A DNA stretch of 64,000 nucleotides from Bin107 sp965221655. Its GTDB lineage: Bacteria; UBA8248. Under the pieces are notes generated by a model that had not been told where the DNA came from, did no database searches, and was given only the letters and a program-made list of their open reading frames with translations. The translations under genes were made by a program, and so were the position numbers. The stretch is taken from contig OZ244906.1 of assembly GCA_965221655.1 (NCBI GenBank), positions 248,001-312,000 of the forward strand, written 5' to 3'. Positions 43,854 through 52,477 of the stretch are shown in pieces. Position 1 is the first letter of the stretch, and every line of letters begins with the position of its first letter.

Positions 43854-43953
43854 TTTCCCTGATTTGGATGATTTCGTGCGCGGGTGCGCACTGGGAGGAG
43901 GTGTGCCATGCGCACCTTCGAGGGGATTCGTTTGCATATGCTGGGGAGTAGGA

Positions 43954-45075
43954 ATGAGCACTGAAAATGGAAGCAAAACGCCCATTGGGCTGGCTGTTGT
44001 CGGCTGCGGAAAGATTGGCAGAATCCGCGCCGAATTCGCCCGAGATTATCCAGGCGTCGAGTGGTTGGGTCTTTGTGACATCGACGAGAAAATCGGGAGG
44101 AAGCTCGCCGAGGATACGAACGCCGATTTTTTCACCACCGACTACAGGGAGCTTCTGGCCCGCCCGGAAGTGAATGCCTCCATCATCGCCACGGAGGAGA
44201 ACGAACATGTGGACCCCATCCTGGCTTCGGTCGACGGGGGGCATTCCATGTTCATAGAGAAGCCCTTGGCCACGGACGCGGCCGATTCTGCCCGGGTTCT
44301 CAAGGCCATCGAAGACGCGGGTCTGGATGCCGTCGTCGGCTATACCCAGCGTTTCAGGAGAAGGTTTCTGGTTGCGAAGGAGAAGATTCGCACCGGCCAG
44401 TTAGGAGACGTCACCACAGTTGTCACGAGAGCCTTCATGAATCGCCTCGTACCCATTGCCACGGTGGAGAAGACCGAATACCGGGGCATACTCACACCAA
44501 TGGTCGTTTCGGGAACGCACAGCCTCGACGTCTGTATGTGGCTCATGGAAGGAAAGACGCCCGTCGAAGTCTATGCGCGCTCGATAGACAAGGCCCTCGG
44601 CGCCTCCTATGGCACCAAGGACGCGACACTGGGAATTTTCACTTTTGCGGACGGCACGATATGGAGCATGAGCATCTCCTGGGCGCTTCCGACAGTTTGG
44701 CCCGGCTCCGTCTACAGCTTGGAGATCGGCATCGTGGGTACTGATGGCGTTCTCACCATCGACGACACGCACAGGGATTTGGTGCTTGCCACCGAGAATG
44801 CGCAACCCGCGGGTTATACGCCCGAAGTGAAGAGAAATGTGGATTTTCTGGCGAGTTACCCACCTGGCGACATCGTGTTCGAGCAACTTTGGGGCCCGAT
44901 GCGTGAGGAAACCAACGCTTGGTTCGGACGCGTTTACACCGGGCTGGATACACCACACGCTACTGTGCAGGATGGTCACCGAAACCTGCTGCTTACCATG
45001 GCGATGGATGTATCCGCGCGGCGAAAAGCGCCCGTCGCATTGCCTCTGGAGCTCGATGCGTACGAGGGATCCTAA
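43954..45075 (+). CDS. Gfo/Idh/MocA family oxidoreductase
   Basis: A 373-residue NAD(P)-dependent dehydrogenase. The Rossmann motif is VVGCGKIGRIRAEF; the conserved EKP signature (MFIEKPLATDA) and the DTCMWLMEGK-like SGTHSLDVCMWL region complete the family pattern. Typical substrates are sugars, inositols or related cyclic polyols. Start ATG 43954 follows GGGGAG; a longer upstream frame exists but lacks a good ribosome site. It sits in the run with amidases, cupins and a MaoC hydratase, suggesting a catabolic pathway for an unidentified nitrogenous or sugar-like compound. Confidence 0.9.
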   Translation: MSTENGSKTPIGLAVVGCGKIGRIRAEFARDYPGVEWLGLCDIDEKIGRKLAEDTNADFFTTDYRELLARPEVNASIIATEENEHVDPILASVDGGHSMFIEKPLATDAADSARVLKAIEDAGLDAVVGYTQRFRRRFLVAKEKIRTGQLGDVTTVVTRAFMNRLVPIATVEKTEYRGILTPMVVSGTHSLDVCMWLMEGKTPVEVYARSIDKALGASYGTKDATLGIFTFADGTIWSMSISWALPTVWPGSVYSLEIGIVGTDGVLTIDDTHRDLVLATENAQPAGYTPEVKRNVDFLASYPPGDIVFEQLWGPMREETNAWFGRVYTGLDTPHATVQDGHRNLLLTMAMDVSARRKAPVALPLELDAYEGS

Positions 45076-45105
45076 ACCCCATTAGCCGAATGGAGACGAT
45101 GATCC

Positions 45106-45504
45106 ATGCCTTTTTATGAAATCGAAGGAATGAAGGAAAGCAACAGCAAGACAAATCCCAAGGTCAGGGCCAAAAGTGTCGTGGGCGAATTTATGAAGGT
45201 GGGCATCGTCACAAAGCCGGCAGGGGAGGGACCTCCCTTGCATATGCACCCGAACGAAGAGCAGTTCACCCTCATTCTGGATGGTAAATTGCACTATATC
45301 CTCGGTGAGGAAGACAAGATTGTAGAGCGTGGAGACTTGATTCATATCCCCAGATACACGAACCACAGAAGCCGCGCCATCGATGGGGAAGCCACTTTTT
45401 TCACCGTGAAATTCCCGGCAGGAACGGGGGAACTCGATGAGGATTACAACATGGCCGAAGGGGCCGAGGAAGCGGAAGACAAATACCCCGGAGCCGCGGG
45501 ATAA
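45106..45504 (+). CDS. Cupin-domain protein
   Basis: A 132-residue cupin: motif 1 is GPPLHMHPNEEQFTLILDG (two His, one Glu), motif 2 is DLIHIPRYTNHRSRAIDG (third His). The C-terminal tail is very acidic (DEDYNMAEGAEEAED). It is 30 bp after the oxidoreductase gene and 24 bp before the MaoC gene, so it lies in the middle of one operon. Likely a metal-dependent isomerase or binding protein of unknown substrate. Confidence 0.82.
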   Translation: MPFYEIEGMKESNSKTNPKVRAKSVVGEFMKVGIVTKPAGEGPPLHMHPNEEQFTLILDGKLHYILGEEDKIVERGDLIHIPRYTNHRSRAIDGEATFFTVKFPAGTGELDEDYNMAEGAEEAEDKYPGAAG

Positions 45505-45528
45505 CACGGGATCACTAGGCCATTTGCG

Positions 45529-45987
45529 ATGAGAGAAAAGTATTTTGAGGCCTTTGAGGTCGGGCAGAAGTTCTACACAAAAGAGAAAACCCTATCGGGA
45601 GAAGAGATTATAGCGTTCGCCCGGTCGTACGATCCCCAACCCTTCCACGTAGATGAAGATGCGGCAACAGAGTCCCCATACGGCGGAATCATCGCCAGTG
45701 GCTTCCAGACGATGGTCGTGTCGTTTCGGCTGTTTATTGACACGGGCGTTATAGCGACGACGGGCATGGGTTCGCCCGGCATGGATTCCGTACGCTGGCT
45801 GAAGCCCGTTCGCCCCGGCGACACCTTGCGCGTAGAGGCCGAAGTCGTCGAAGCGCGCGCGTCGCGCTCCGAGTCCGGCCGTGGAATTGTGCTCATGGAT
45901 TTCAGGACGTTCAATCAGGAAAACGAGTTGGTCCTCACGATGCGGGCCGTGCATTTGGTGCGCACAGAAGAGGGCAAGAGCGCATGA
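45529..45987 (+). CDS. MaoC-like dehydratase (hot-dog fold)
   Basis: A 152-residue hot-dog enzyme. YFEAFEVGQKFYTKEKTLSGEEI and FARSYDPQPFHVDEDAA (catalytic Asp/His), then YGGIIASGFQTMVV, mark it as a MaoC/R-hydratase. It should hydrate an enoyl-CoA. It is the last recognisable gene of the acetamidase run (40.6-46.0 kb), which implies that the pathway passes through a CoA-ester step. Confidence 0.9.
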   Translation: MREKYFEAFEVGQKFYTKEKTLSGEEIIAFARSYDPQPFHVDEDAATESPYGGIIASGFQTMVVSFRLFIDTGVIATTGMGSPGMDSVRWLKPVRPGDTLRVEAEVVEARASRSESGRGIVLMDFRTFNQENELVLTMRAVHLVRTEEGKSA

Positions 45988-46209
45988 ACAGACAAGAATG
46001 CATCGCATGAGTTCGTGTTACCGGAAGGGGACCTCGTTTTCTCTACGTATATCCGGACGCCTTGCTCGGTGTAGCTCTGGTTCGCCGACGGGTTACACTC
46101 CGGTAGGCGCGCACGAAATTCTTCGTATTGGCCGAGCGTTTCCTCAGAGGAGTGCGGGTGAGTTGTCAACGTCTGTAGGTTGAATTATCTTTCTTTATAG
46201 CAAAACGGG

Positions 46210-46291
46210 GGCAAGTTGATGCTTTGTGCCTTACGGACCGATTGTAAGTCCGTGATAGAAACCGGTGGTTTCGATGCTATCATCGATTGCC
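46210..46291 (+). ncRNA. Candidate structured RNA upstream of the GPP34 gene
   Basis: This segment can fold as a three-way junction: outer helix GGCAA/TTGCC (46210-46214 with 46287-46291) plus GATG/CATC, hairpin 1 ACGGAC/GTCCGT (46233-46238 with 46248-46253, 9-nt loop), and hairpin 2 GATAG-AAACC/GGTTT...CTATC (46254-46281). It lies 50 bp upstream of the GPP34 start. I found it by eye, so chance complementarity is possible. The rest of the 353-bp gap (45988-46340) shows no gene. Confidence 0.3.
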
Positions 46292-46340
46292 ACGACACGC
46301 GCGAAGCTGTTCTTTCTGCGGCTTCTTAAAGGAGCGACCT

Positions 46341-46994
46341 ATGCTCACATTCGTGGATGAAATCCTGTTGCTGATGCTGGACGACAAGAAAGGTGCGTTC
46401 TTGCCCATCCGAGAGAGCACAATGGGGTACGTGCTCGCGGGCGGCGTTCTGATGGACTTGGCTTTTGCGAATCGTATCGACACCGACCCCGAGCGGTTGG
46501 TAGTTCTGGACAAGACTCCTCTTGGCCACTCGGTTCATGACCGGGTTCTACAGACCATCGCCGACTCCCCCGAAACCAGAGATACGAAAGCTTGGCTCGA
46601 GGCGATTTCCCTGAGTGTCACCGACATTCGTGATCAGTCGCTCTCCAGCTTGGTTGAGCACGGCATTCTGGAATCCCAGGAGGAAAAGTTCCTGTGGGTC
46701 TTTCGGTCACGAAGGTATCCGACTATCGATGGGCGTGCGGAACGCGAAGTCAAGTTCCGGATCACAGCCGTTTTGTTCTCGGACGAAATACCAGCCCCGA
46801 GAGACGTTGCCCTCATCGGTCTGGCCGAAGCATGTGGAATTCTGGGGGACGTGTTTTCTGCCCGAGAACTCGACCGGATACGTCCCCGTATCGATCAGGT
46901 TCGCAGGTTGGATCTCATCGGCCGGGAAGTCAGCGCCGCAATTCTGGAAATCGAGCACGCGATCATGAGCGCAATGACCCACGCCCAACACTAG
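46341..46994 (+). CDS. GPP34/GOLPH3 family phosphoprotein-like protein
   Basis: A 217-residue helical protein. The start MLTFVDEILLLMLDDKKGAFLPI and GYVLAGGVLMDLAFANRID are the hallmark of the GPP34 (Golgi phosphoprotein 3/Vps74) family, followed by a helical bundle (SLSSLVEHGILESQEEKFLW, AALIGLAEACGILG-like). Eukaryotic members bind PI4P on Golgi membranes; bacterial members have no known role but are common. GGAG lies 7 bases before ATG 46341. Neighbours suggest no function. Confidence 0.85.
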   Translation: MLTFVDEILLLMLDDKKGAFLPIRESTMGYVLAGGVLMDLAFANRIDTDPERLVVLDKTPLGHSVHDRVLQTIADSPETRDTKAWLEAISLSVTDIRDQSLSSLVEHGILESQEEKFLWVFRSRRYPTIDGRAEREVKFRITAVLFSDEIPAPRDVALIGLAEACGILGDVFSARELDRIRPRIDQVRRLDLIGREVSAAILEIEHAIMSAMTHAQH

Positions 46995-47347
46995 GAACAC
47001 AGGGTGTTCGAGACCTCGTAAGCGGGCCGGCTTCGGGAATTTCACCAAGAGTTTTTTAATTCACTTCGTTCCGGCGTTTCCGCCTTCGTCTTGGCACTTA
47101 TTGTCTCACGTATGATGTTTTGGCCTGGTGAATGTTCCAGGGGCGTACTTCATTCACCAGAGAACAGCCAGGCATTCCATCTCATGAGACCGCTCCCCAT
47201 TTTTCGCATGTGTTCACGGGTTGTCGGCGCCGAGCATTCGAATGCTTCGGAAGCCGGGCATTCGGTCCCAAATATTTTGTTTTTCGGGAATTCACCCGGT
47301 GCGTCCGCGACAAATCACGATGGGTCTAGTGACGCCGTCTCCATCGT
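46995..47347. other. Intergenic region, 353 bp, no gene seen
   Basis: Between the convergent GPP34 and CbiX-like genes I find no supportable gene. Frames of up to about 110 codons here have no good ribosome site and low-complexity, unusual composition. The inverted CTGGTGAATG...CATTCACCAG at about 47130-47163 is a perfect 10-bp repeat around a 15-nt spacer and might be a terminator or protein site. Confidence 0.4.
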
Positions 47348-47800
47348 TCAGGAAGACGCTCTCCCTTGTGCATGCAGCGTTTCGAGCACTTCTCCTATGC
47401 GCTCATCCACGATCTCGATTATTTTCGGGTGAAAACCCAAGTGTGGACCCAGAACGATGTCGACACTGGGGTGTTTTTCCCGCGCTTCTCGGACGAAGAC
47501 GGGCAGATCTACGCGCACATGGTTGCCCTTGAACAGGAAATAGGGGATGACGATAACTCTTCGCGCGCCTTTGTCCACACACAGTTCGATTCCCTCGGGA
47601 ATGGAGGGGTGGCTAATCTCCAGAAACGCGGCCTCGAGTATCCGGTGTGCCCACGCCCTCTGAAAATGCGCCACGACGAGGAAAAGCGCTTCGTTGGCGT
47701 TTCGGGCACGGCTGCCGTGTCCGATGAGCAACACGGCAGTCTTGACCTCGTCTTCCAGCACTCCCTCTTGGTCCTCTCGTTGCGCTCCTAGGCGAGACAT
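47348..47800 (-). CDS. CbiX/SirB-like sirohydrochlorin chelatase
   Basis: A 150-residue class II chelatase of the single-domain type. VLLIGHGSRARNANEALF provides the metal-binding histidine, and GARRVIVIPYFLFKGNHVRVDLP with the second histidine is characteristic of CbiX/SirB. It inserts Fe or Co into sirohydrochlorin. Its start overlaps the last codons of the sulfite reductase gene, so the chelatase is likely the ferrochelatase making siroheme for that enzyme. An oxidase for precorrin-2 (SirC) is not seen here. Confidence 0.88.
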   Translation of the reverse strand: MSRLGAQREDQEGVLEDEVKTAVLLIGHGSRARNANEALFLVVAHFQRAWAHRILEAAFLEISHPSIPEGIELCVDKGARRVIVIPYFLFKGNHVRVDLPVFVREAREKHPSVDIVLGPHLGFHPKIIEIVDERIGEVLETLHAQGRASS

Positions 47801-49590
47801 TCGCCTTCCCCTCTTTCGAGAACGTACTGTTTGTCCTGGCTCCAGTCGATGAACAAATCCGAGTCCGGTTCGTCGTTGAACTTGCCCGGAAGGTGGAATT
47901 CTTGCAGTAACTCCTCGAACGAGAGTGTGCCCACGCGTTCCAGGAATTCGCTGAAACGCTCCTCCTCGTTCCTGTTTTCCCGGTAGTGAGAGAGCATTTT
48001 CTTGAGCGCGTCGGGAACGCGCTTTGCGGGAACCCGAACTCCGGTACGCTTGCCGAGGCGGATTTCCCCATCGGTTCTCTCGTATTGCCCCCCGAGAAAA
48101 ATTTCATATGCGGGAAGCATCGTTCCGTTCGCTCGCAGTGTTCCCCCGTGAAAGCCGATGTCGGCGATGTGGTGTTGACCGCACGAGTTCGGGCAACCGC
48201 TCATTTTAATGTGTATCTCTCGCGTGAGCGGGTCGTGCTCGCCTTCCTGAAGTGTTTCACGTATGGCGTTTGCCAGACCCATCGAGGAGGTGATGCCCAG
48301 TTTGCACGAATCCGTTCCCGGACAAGAAACAACGTCGGATATTTCACGGGCTCCGTTTTCGGCGAGTCCGATGCGGTGGAGTTCTTTCCAGAGGGGATAG
48401 AGCTCCCCTTCGCGCACCCACCGCAAAACGAGGTTTTGCTCGAAACTCGCTCTGGCGCGCCCGCGCGCGAAACGGCGGGTAAGGTCGGCCAGGGCGAAAA
48501 ACTGATCCGTCTGAATGTTCCCCAGCGGCAATTTCACCTCGGCGGCGAAATACCCCTCCTGTCTTTGCTCGGTGACGTTTGTGCTCTTCCAGGCGTAGTA
48601 GGCTGCCGCGTCGCCGTTAGGGTTCAGTCCTATCCCCGGGAGGGTGTTCAAGACGGGAGGAGCGTCGGCTTCTTCGTCATCTTCCCAGAGATAGGGTTCG
48701 GGGTGGAGGGGTTCTTTCGCCCAATCGTTCTGCAGTTCTTCCTCTACACGTTCGCGTAGACCGTCTATGCCGATCCAACTCACCAAAAATTTAATGCGCG
48801 CCTTGAAGCGCGATTTCCTCAGTTCAGCGGCTTGGCCAAAGACCCGTATGAGGGCTTCGCTTATCCGCAGGAAATCGGACGCGGGGACGAACTCGTAGAG
48901 CGTTTCGGCGGTGCGTGGGAAAGTCGCGAGTCCACCGCCCACGAGCATTCTGAATCCACGAACCGGTGTTCCTTCCATTTCTCGGATCACGGGGATGAAA
49001 CCGATGTCGTGGATTCCGCCGACCACGCAGTCCGAGGCGCAACTGGAGAAAGCCACCTTGAATTTCCTGGGTAGGTCCTGCGTGAAATCCTTGCGGACGA
49101 AATAGCGCGCGAATGCGCCTGCGTAAGGCGTAGTGTCAAAAACCTCGTCCTTGCAGACGCCCGCATAGGGGCAGCCCGTAACGTTGCGCACGCAATTTCC
49201 GCATGCCTCGCGCGTGGTGAGTCCCACTTCGCCCAGAAGCCGCAGGACGTCGGCGGCTTGGCCGAGCGGAACGAAATGGAACTGTACGTTCTCCCTCGTG
49301 GTCACGTGCCCTTTGCCCAGTGGTGCGTAATCTCGGGATACACGCCCCAAGGCTTCGAGTTGAGATGCACTCAAGCCCCCGAAGGGTATCTTGACGCGCA
49401 CCATTTGTGCGTCCGGCTGACGCTGGCCGTACACGCCGCGCCTCAGTCGATAGGGGAGAAACTCGTTGGCGCTGAGTTCGTCGTTCAAAAATTTCGTAGC
49501 TTCGGTTTCGAAATCGTCGAATTCTTCGGGAAGAACCGGGATGACGCCCGTTTTTTCCCGAGAGGCCGGTTTGCGCGATTCTTCGTGCAT
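47788..49590 (-). CDS. Ferredoxin-type assimilatory nitrite/sulfite reductase
   Basis: A 600-residue siroheme-[4Fe-4S] enzyme. Two ferrodoxin-like half-domains are present, and the cluster cysteines are CPGTDSCKLG and MSGCPNSCGQHH. Upstream are ARENVQFHF-like TTRENVQFHFV (siroheme/substrate arginine) and ACGNCVRNVTGCPYAG. It reduces sulfite to sulfide (or nitrite to ammonia) with six electrons. Neighbours cobA and a CbiX-type chelatase supply siroheme, so sulfite is favoured. Its start is 73 bp downstream of cobA. Confidence 0.9.
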   Translation of the reverse strand: MHEESRKPASREKTGVIPVLPEEFDDFETEATKFLNDELSANEFLPYRLRRGVYGQRQPDAQMVRVKIPFGGLSASQLEALGRVSRDYAPLGKGHVTTRENVQFHFVPLGQAADVLRLLGEVGLTTREACGNCVRNVTGCPYAGVCKDEVFDTTPYAGAFARYFVRKDFTQDLPRKFKVAFSSCASDCVVGGIHDIGFIPVIREMEGTPVRGFRMLVGGGLATFPRTAETLYEFVPASDFLRISEALIRVFGQAAELRKSRFKARIKFLVSWIGIDGLRERVEEELQNDWAKEPLHPEPYLWEDDEEADAPPVLNTLPGIGLNPNGDAAAYYAWKSTNVTEQRQEGYFAAEVKLPLGNIQTDQFFALADLTRRFARGRARASFEQNLVLRWVREGELYPLWKELHRIGLAENGAREISDVVSCPGTDSCKLGITSSMGLANAIRETLQEGEHDPLTREIHIKMSGCPNSCGQHHIADIGFHGGTLRANGTMLPAYEIFLGGQYERTDGEIRLGKRTGVRVPAKRVPDALKKMLSHYRENRNEEERFSEFLERVGTLSFEELLQEFHLPGKFNDEPDSDLFIDWSQDKQYVLERGEGECLA

Positions 49591-49663
49591 TACGTGTGCT
49601 CCTCATAACGAACGAACGTGGAAATATCGAACAGGAGGTCCGCAGCCGGGTGTTGTACGCGGC

Positions 49664-50485
49664 TTAGGAGAAAATTTTGTCTGGAACAGTTGGGGAGAAA
49701 CAGCGCCAGGAGATTTCCTGGCTTTCGTCGGCCTCGAACCAGACGAGGTCCTCGATGCCTGCCACTTGCCCGACGACGAAAATCGCAGGTGGAGATATTT
49801 CTTCCCTTTGGGCGAGGCGCGACGCCTCTCCCAGGGAAGAACGATGGGCTGCCTGCTTGCTCGTGGTTCCGTTTTCTATGATGGCGGTGGGGGTGTCCGC
49901 CGACATGCCGTTTTCCATCAGGGCAGCTGCTATGCGCCCGATAGAGCGTGCGCCCATCAAAAAAACGATGGTTCCCTGATCTTTTGCCAAATGGGCGTAA
50001 TCTACCCGCGTTTGGGGCTTGCCCGGATTTTCGTGGGCTGTCACGACGGTAAAGGAAGAGGCGAGATTGCGGTGCGTAACGGGTATTCCCGCGTAGGCGG
50101 GCACGGCGACGGCGGAAGTCACGCCCGGCACGATTTCGTAGGGAATGCCGGCTTCGGCCAAGGCTTGCGCTTCCTCGCCCCCACGCCCGAAAACGAAGGG
50201 GTCGCCCCCTTTGAGCCGTACTACCCGAAGGCCCTGGAGGGCGAAACGGATGAGGGTTTCATTGATGTCCTCTTGACGCATGGTATGGCGCCCGGCGGCT
50301 TTGCCCGCGTCGACGAGTTGGCATTCCCCTGAACAAAGGTCCAGAATTTCGGGGTTCACCAAGCGGTCGTGGACGACCACGTCCGCGTTCGACAAGACCT
50401 TGGCGGCTTTGAGCGTGAGCAATTCCGGATCGCCCGGACCCGCTCCTACGATCTGTACGTGTCCTGCGCACATGATTTTTCGCAT
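49664..50485 (-). CDS. cobA: Uroporphyrinogen-III C-methyltransferase (SUMT)
   Basis: CobA/SUMT methylates uroporphyrinogen III twice with SAM to give precorrin-2, the siroheme and cobalamin branch point. The 273-residue product has HVQIVGAGPGDPELLTLKA, VRLKGGDPFVFGRGGEE, PGVTSAVAVPAYAGIPVTHR and FLMGARSIGRIAA. The start is ATG 50485 or 50473; neither has a Shine-Dalgarno, and an operator-like inverted repeat overlaps the first codon. It heads the operon cobA-sir-cbiX. Confidence 0.93.
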   Translation of the reverse strand: MRKIMCAGHVQIVGAGPGDPELLTLKAAKVLSNADVVVHDRLVNPEILDLCSGECQLVDAGKAAGRHTMRQEDINETLIRFALQGLRVVRLKGGDPFVFGRGGEEAQALAEAGIPYEIVPGVTSAVAVPAYAGIPVTHRNLASSFTVVTAHENPGKPQTRVDYAHLAKDQGTIVFLMGARSIGRIAAALMENGMSADTPTAIIENGTTSKQAAHRSSLGEASRLAQREEISPPAIFVVGQVAGIEDLVWFEADESQEISWRCFSPTVPDKIFS

Positions 50486-50505
50486 AATCTGATATTCCGA
50501 TTATA
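50484..50505 (-). promoter_or_regulatory. Operator-like inverted repeat overlapping the -10 of cobA
   Basis: ATAATC (50484-50489) and GATTAT (50499-50504) form a perfect inverted repeat with a 9-nt spacer. A perfect TATAAT on the minus strand (50505-50500) overlaps its upstream half and would serve as the cobA -10. A repressor bound there would block cobA-sir-cbiX. The AT-rich half-sites look like those of Rrf2-family sulfur or redox regulators, which is inference. The gap to the DUF4202 start is 157 bp. Confidence 0.5.
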
Positions 50506-50642
50506 TTGTTGAGTAAAAAACTTAACTTTATGAAAAATTATTCCCATTTTTGTGTTTTGTCAACCCGAAAGGGTGTTCGTTTGCGGGCAATTTCGAGTAG
50601 AATGCGCCCGTTGAGAATTTTTTTCGCACAAAGGCGGGGGAG

Positions 50643-51242
50643 ATGAACGCACAATCGGCGCGCTTTGCAGAAGCCGTGCGCCTCATCGACGAGGCGAACG
50701 CGCAGGATCCCAACACCGAGCGCTCAGAGGGCAGGGACTACCCCAAGGAGTTGCTCTATGCGCTGCGGATGACGAAGTGGCTCGAGACCGTCTCGCCCCG
50801 GGCGTCTGAGGCCTTGCGTCTGGCGGCGCGCAGCCAGCACGTGCGCCGCTGGGAGATTCCCCGTGCGGACTACCCCGCTGGCCGCAAGGGCTATCTGAGG
50901 TGGCGCACCCGTCTCTACGACCACCATGCCGATACGGCCGCCCGTCTTTTGGGCGAGGCGGGCTATGATGCCGAGACCATAGAGCGCGTACGCATGTTGT
51001 TGAAAAAAAAGGGGTTGAAATCCAATCCCGAAGCCCGGACGCTCGAGGACGTGGCCTGTCTCGTGTTTTTGGAGAGCTACCTGGGGGATTTCTCGCGCCT
51101 CCACGACGAGGAGAAGATAGTGGGCATCCTGCGCAAGACGTGGAAGAAGATGTCCGCGCAGGGGCGGGAGGCCGCCCGGAAGATTCCGCTCGACGCCAGC
51201 GCAGGCGAACTGCTTGAGAAGGCGCTGCGCTGCGCCGATTAG
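50643..51242 (+). CDS. DUF4202 family protein
   Basis: A 199-residue helical protein with the DUF4202 pattern: RFAEAVRLIDEANAQDPNTE, the ELLYALRMTKWLETVSP segment, AARSQHVRRWEIPRADYPAGRKGYLRWRT and DHHADTAARLLGEAGYD. Conserved His and Asp residues (SQHVRRWE, DHHADTAA, LVFLESYLGDF) suggest a metal-dependent HD-like hydrolase. The family often occurs near sulfur and nitrogen assimilation genes, and here it diverges from the cobA-sir operon, but its activity is not known. Confidence 0.8.
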   Translation: MNAQSARFAEAVRLIDEANAQDPNTERSEGRDYPKELLYALRMTKWLETVSPRASEALRLAARSQHVRRWEIPRADYPAGRKGYLRWRTRLYDHHADTAARLLGEAGYDAETIERVRMLLKKKGLKSNPEARTLEDVACLVFLESYLGDFSRLHDEEKIVGILRKTWKKMSAQGREAARKIPLDASAGELLEKALRCAD

Positions 51243-51347
51243 CCCGAACAAGCCGCTTGGCGGGGGGGGGCTTGGCGCCTTCTCGCCCGCCCGCGCGTGG
51301 TGTATGATGCCGCCGTTCGTTTTGATTCCTTTGGGGAGGAGATGTCG

Positions 51348-52007
51348 ATGAACGTCACCATGTGGAACTGCTACGTCTGACCCTACGCATACAGGGCCAT
51401 GGAATGGCTCCTCAGGCTACAGGAGAAAAGAGGCGACCTCCGGGTCGATTACAAGGCGTTCGTGCTCGAGCAGGCGAATTTCGGCCCCAGCCGGGGCGAG
51501 GATTGGAAGGCCTGGGAGGACGCCACCTTCCCCAGCAGGGACATGCCTCCCCACCAGGCGGCCAAGTGCGCGGCCCTGCAGGGCGAGACCCAGTTCGACA
51601 AGTACCACGTGGCACTCCACCGGGCGAGGCACCAGGACGGCAAGGACATCACCAGCGAGCTCGTCCTGCGCGACATCGCCTTGGAGACGGGTCTCGACGT
51701 GGCCCGCTGGGAGGAGGACATGAAGAGCGGCGCCACGATTCCCCTCATCGCCCAGGAACACGAAGAGGCCGAAGAAGAGGGCATTTTCGGCGTGCCGACG
51801 CTGTATTTCGGCGTGGGCAAGCCCGTTTTCGTAAAGCTCGAAGAGGGCGACTGGGAAGCGGGCGGCGACGAGGACGGCCTGTTCGAGGCCGTGCGCGCCA
51901 CCTCGGCGGAGCGTCCCTATCTGCTCGAACTCAAGACGCCGGAATCCGCCAAGCGCACGGCGGCGTCTGCGAAGAAATACGAGAAATACGGCGTAACTGC
52001 GCGTTGA
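51348..52007 (+). CDS. DsbA/FrnE-like selenoprotein with Sec-x-x-Ala active site (second of its kind)
   Basis: With ATG 51348 (eight bases after GGAGG) the frame reads MNVTMWNCYV, then UGA at 51378-51380 (Sec11), then PYAYRAMEWLLRLQE and on to 52007 (219 residues). The site is U-P-Y-A-Y, so Sec replaces the first cysteine of the C-P-W/F-C-Y motif and alanine the second. A Cys lies three residues before the Sec. The helical insert (FDKYHVALHRARHQDGKDI) and cis-Pro loop GIFGVPTLYFGVGKPVFV fit the DsbA/HCCA-isomerase group. A hairpin follows the UGA. It has the same Sec-x-x-Ala plan as the 11991 gene but is otherwise quite different. Confidence 0.83.
51394..51410 (+). promoter_or_regulatory. Candidate SECIS hairpin
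   Basis: GGGCCAT-GGA-ATGGCTC forms a 7-bp stem (one G-U pair) with a GGA loop. It begins 13 nt after the UGA and its loop is 21-23 nt from it, the same spacing as the hairpins in the two other DsbA-like Sec genes. Confidence 0.55.
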
Positions 52008-52032
52008 CGCGCCGCCCGGAGGCTTTATCCGC

Positions 52033-52356
52033 ATGAGCGAGGACGCTCGCCCCGTCGACTTGACCGTGGACAAGCGCGCGCGCGAGCTGCGCATCGAGTG
52101 GGCCGGCGGCGGGCGCAGCGTCTACGGCTTCGACTACCTCGCCGCCATGTGTCCGTGCGCGAACTGCAAGGAGGAGCGCAAGGAGCGCGAGCGCAACCCC
52201 CTGGCCGTTCTCACGGGCGCGGGCGGGCCGGCGGAGCTCGAAAACGCCGAGATGGTGGGGCGCTACGCCATCAACTTCATCTGGCGGGGCGGATGCGGGG
52301 CGGGCATCTATTCCTTTGATTATCTGATGGATATCGCACCCGAGAAGGAGGCCTGA
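52033..52356 (+). CDS. DUF971 family protein
   Basis: A 107-residue protein of the DUF971 (gamma-butyrobetaine hydroxylase-like N-terminal domain) group: PVDLTVDKRARELRIEWAGGG, then YLAAMCPCANCKEERKERE with the cysteines expected to bind zinc, then VGRYAINFIWRGGCGAGIYSFDYL. The role of the stand-alone domain is not known, though it is often linked to iron-sulfur or Mo-cofactor genes. It belongs to the first copy of a tandem duplication. Confidence 0.85.
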   Translation: MSEDARPVDLTVDKRARELRIEWAGGGRSVYGFDYLAAMCPCANCKEERKERERNPLAVLTGAGGPAELENAEMVGRYAINFIWRGGCGAGIYSFDYLMDIAPEKEA

Positions 52357-52477
52357 CCCGTGGCCGCACCCAAAGAGAGCGAAGAGCAGCGTCCGGCCGC
52401 GCAGCCTTGCCCCACGTGAGCTCCCGCCCTTCTCCTCGCCGTGGCGCGGGGCTTTTGGCGGTGGATGCGGCGCACCC

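Noticed and set aside
46210..46291. tRNA gene or tRNA pseudogene (anticodon-like hairpin with GATTGTAA loop, T-arm-like GAAACC/GGTTTC)
   Set aside because: No D-arm, a 9-nt rather than 7-nt loop, and no standard T-loop; kept only as a possible structured RNA.
47091..47432. A 113-codon plus-strand gene in the 47.1-47.4 kb gap
   Set aside because: No ribosome site, no domain, odd composition, and it overlaps the CbiX-like gene on the other strand.
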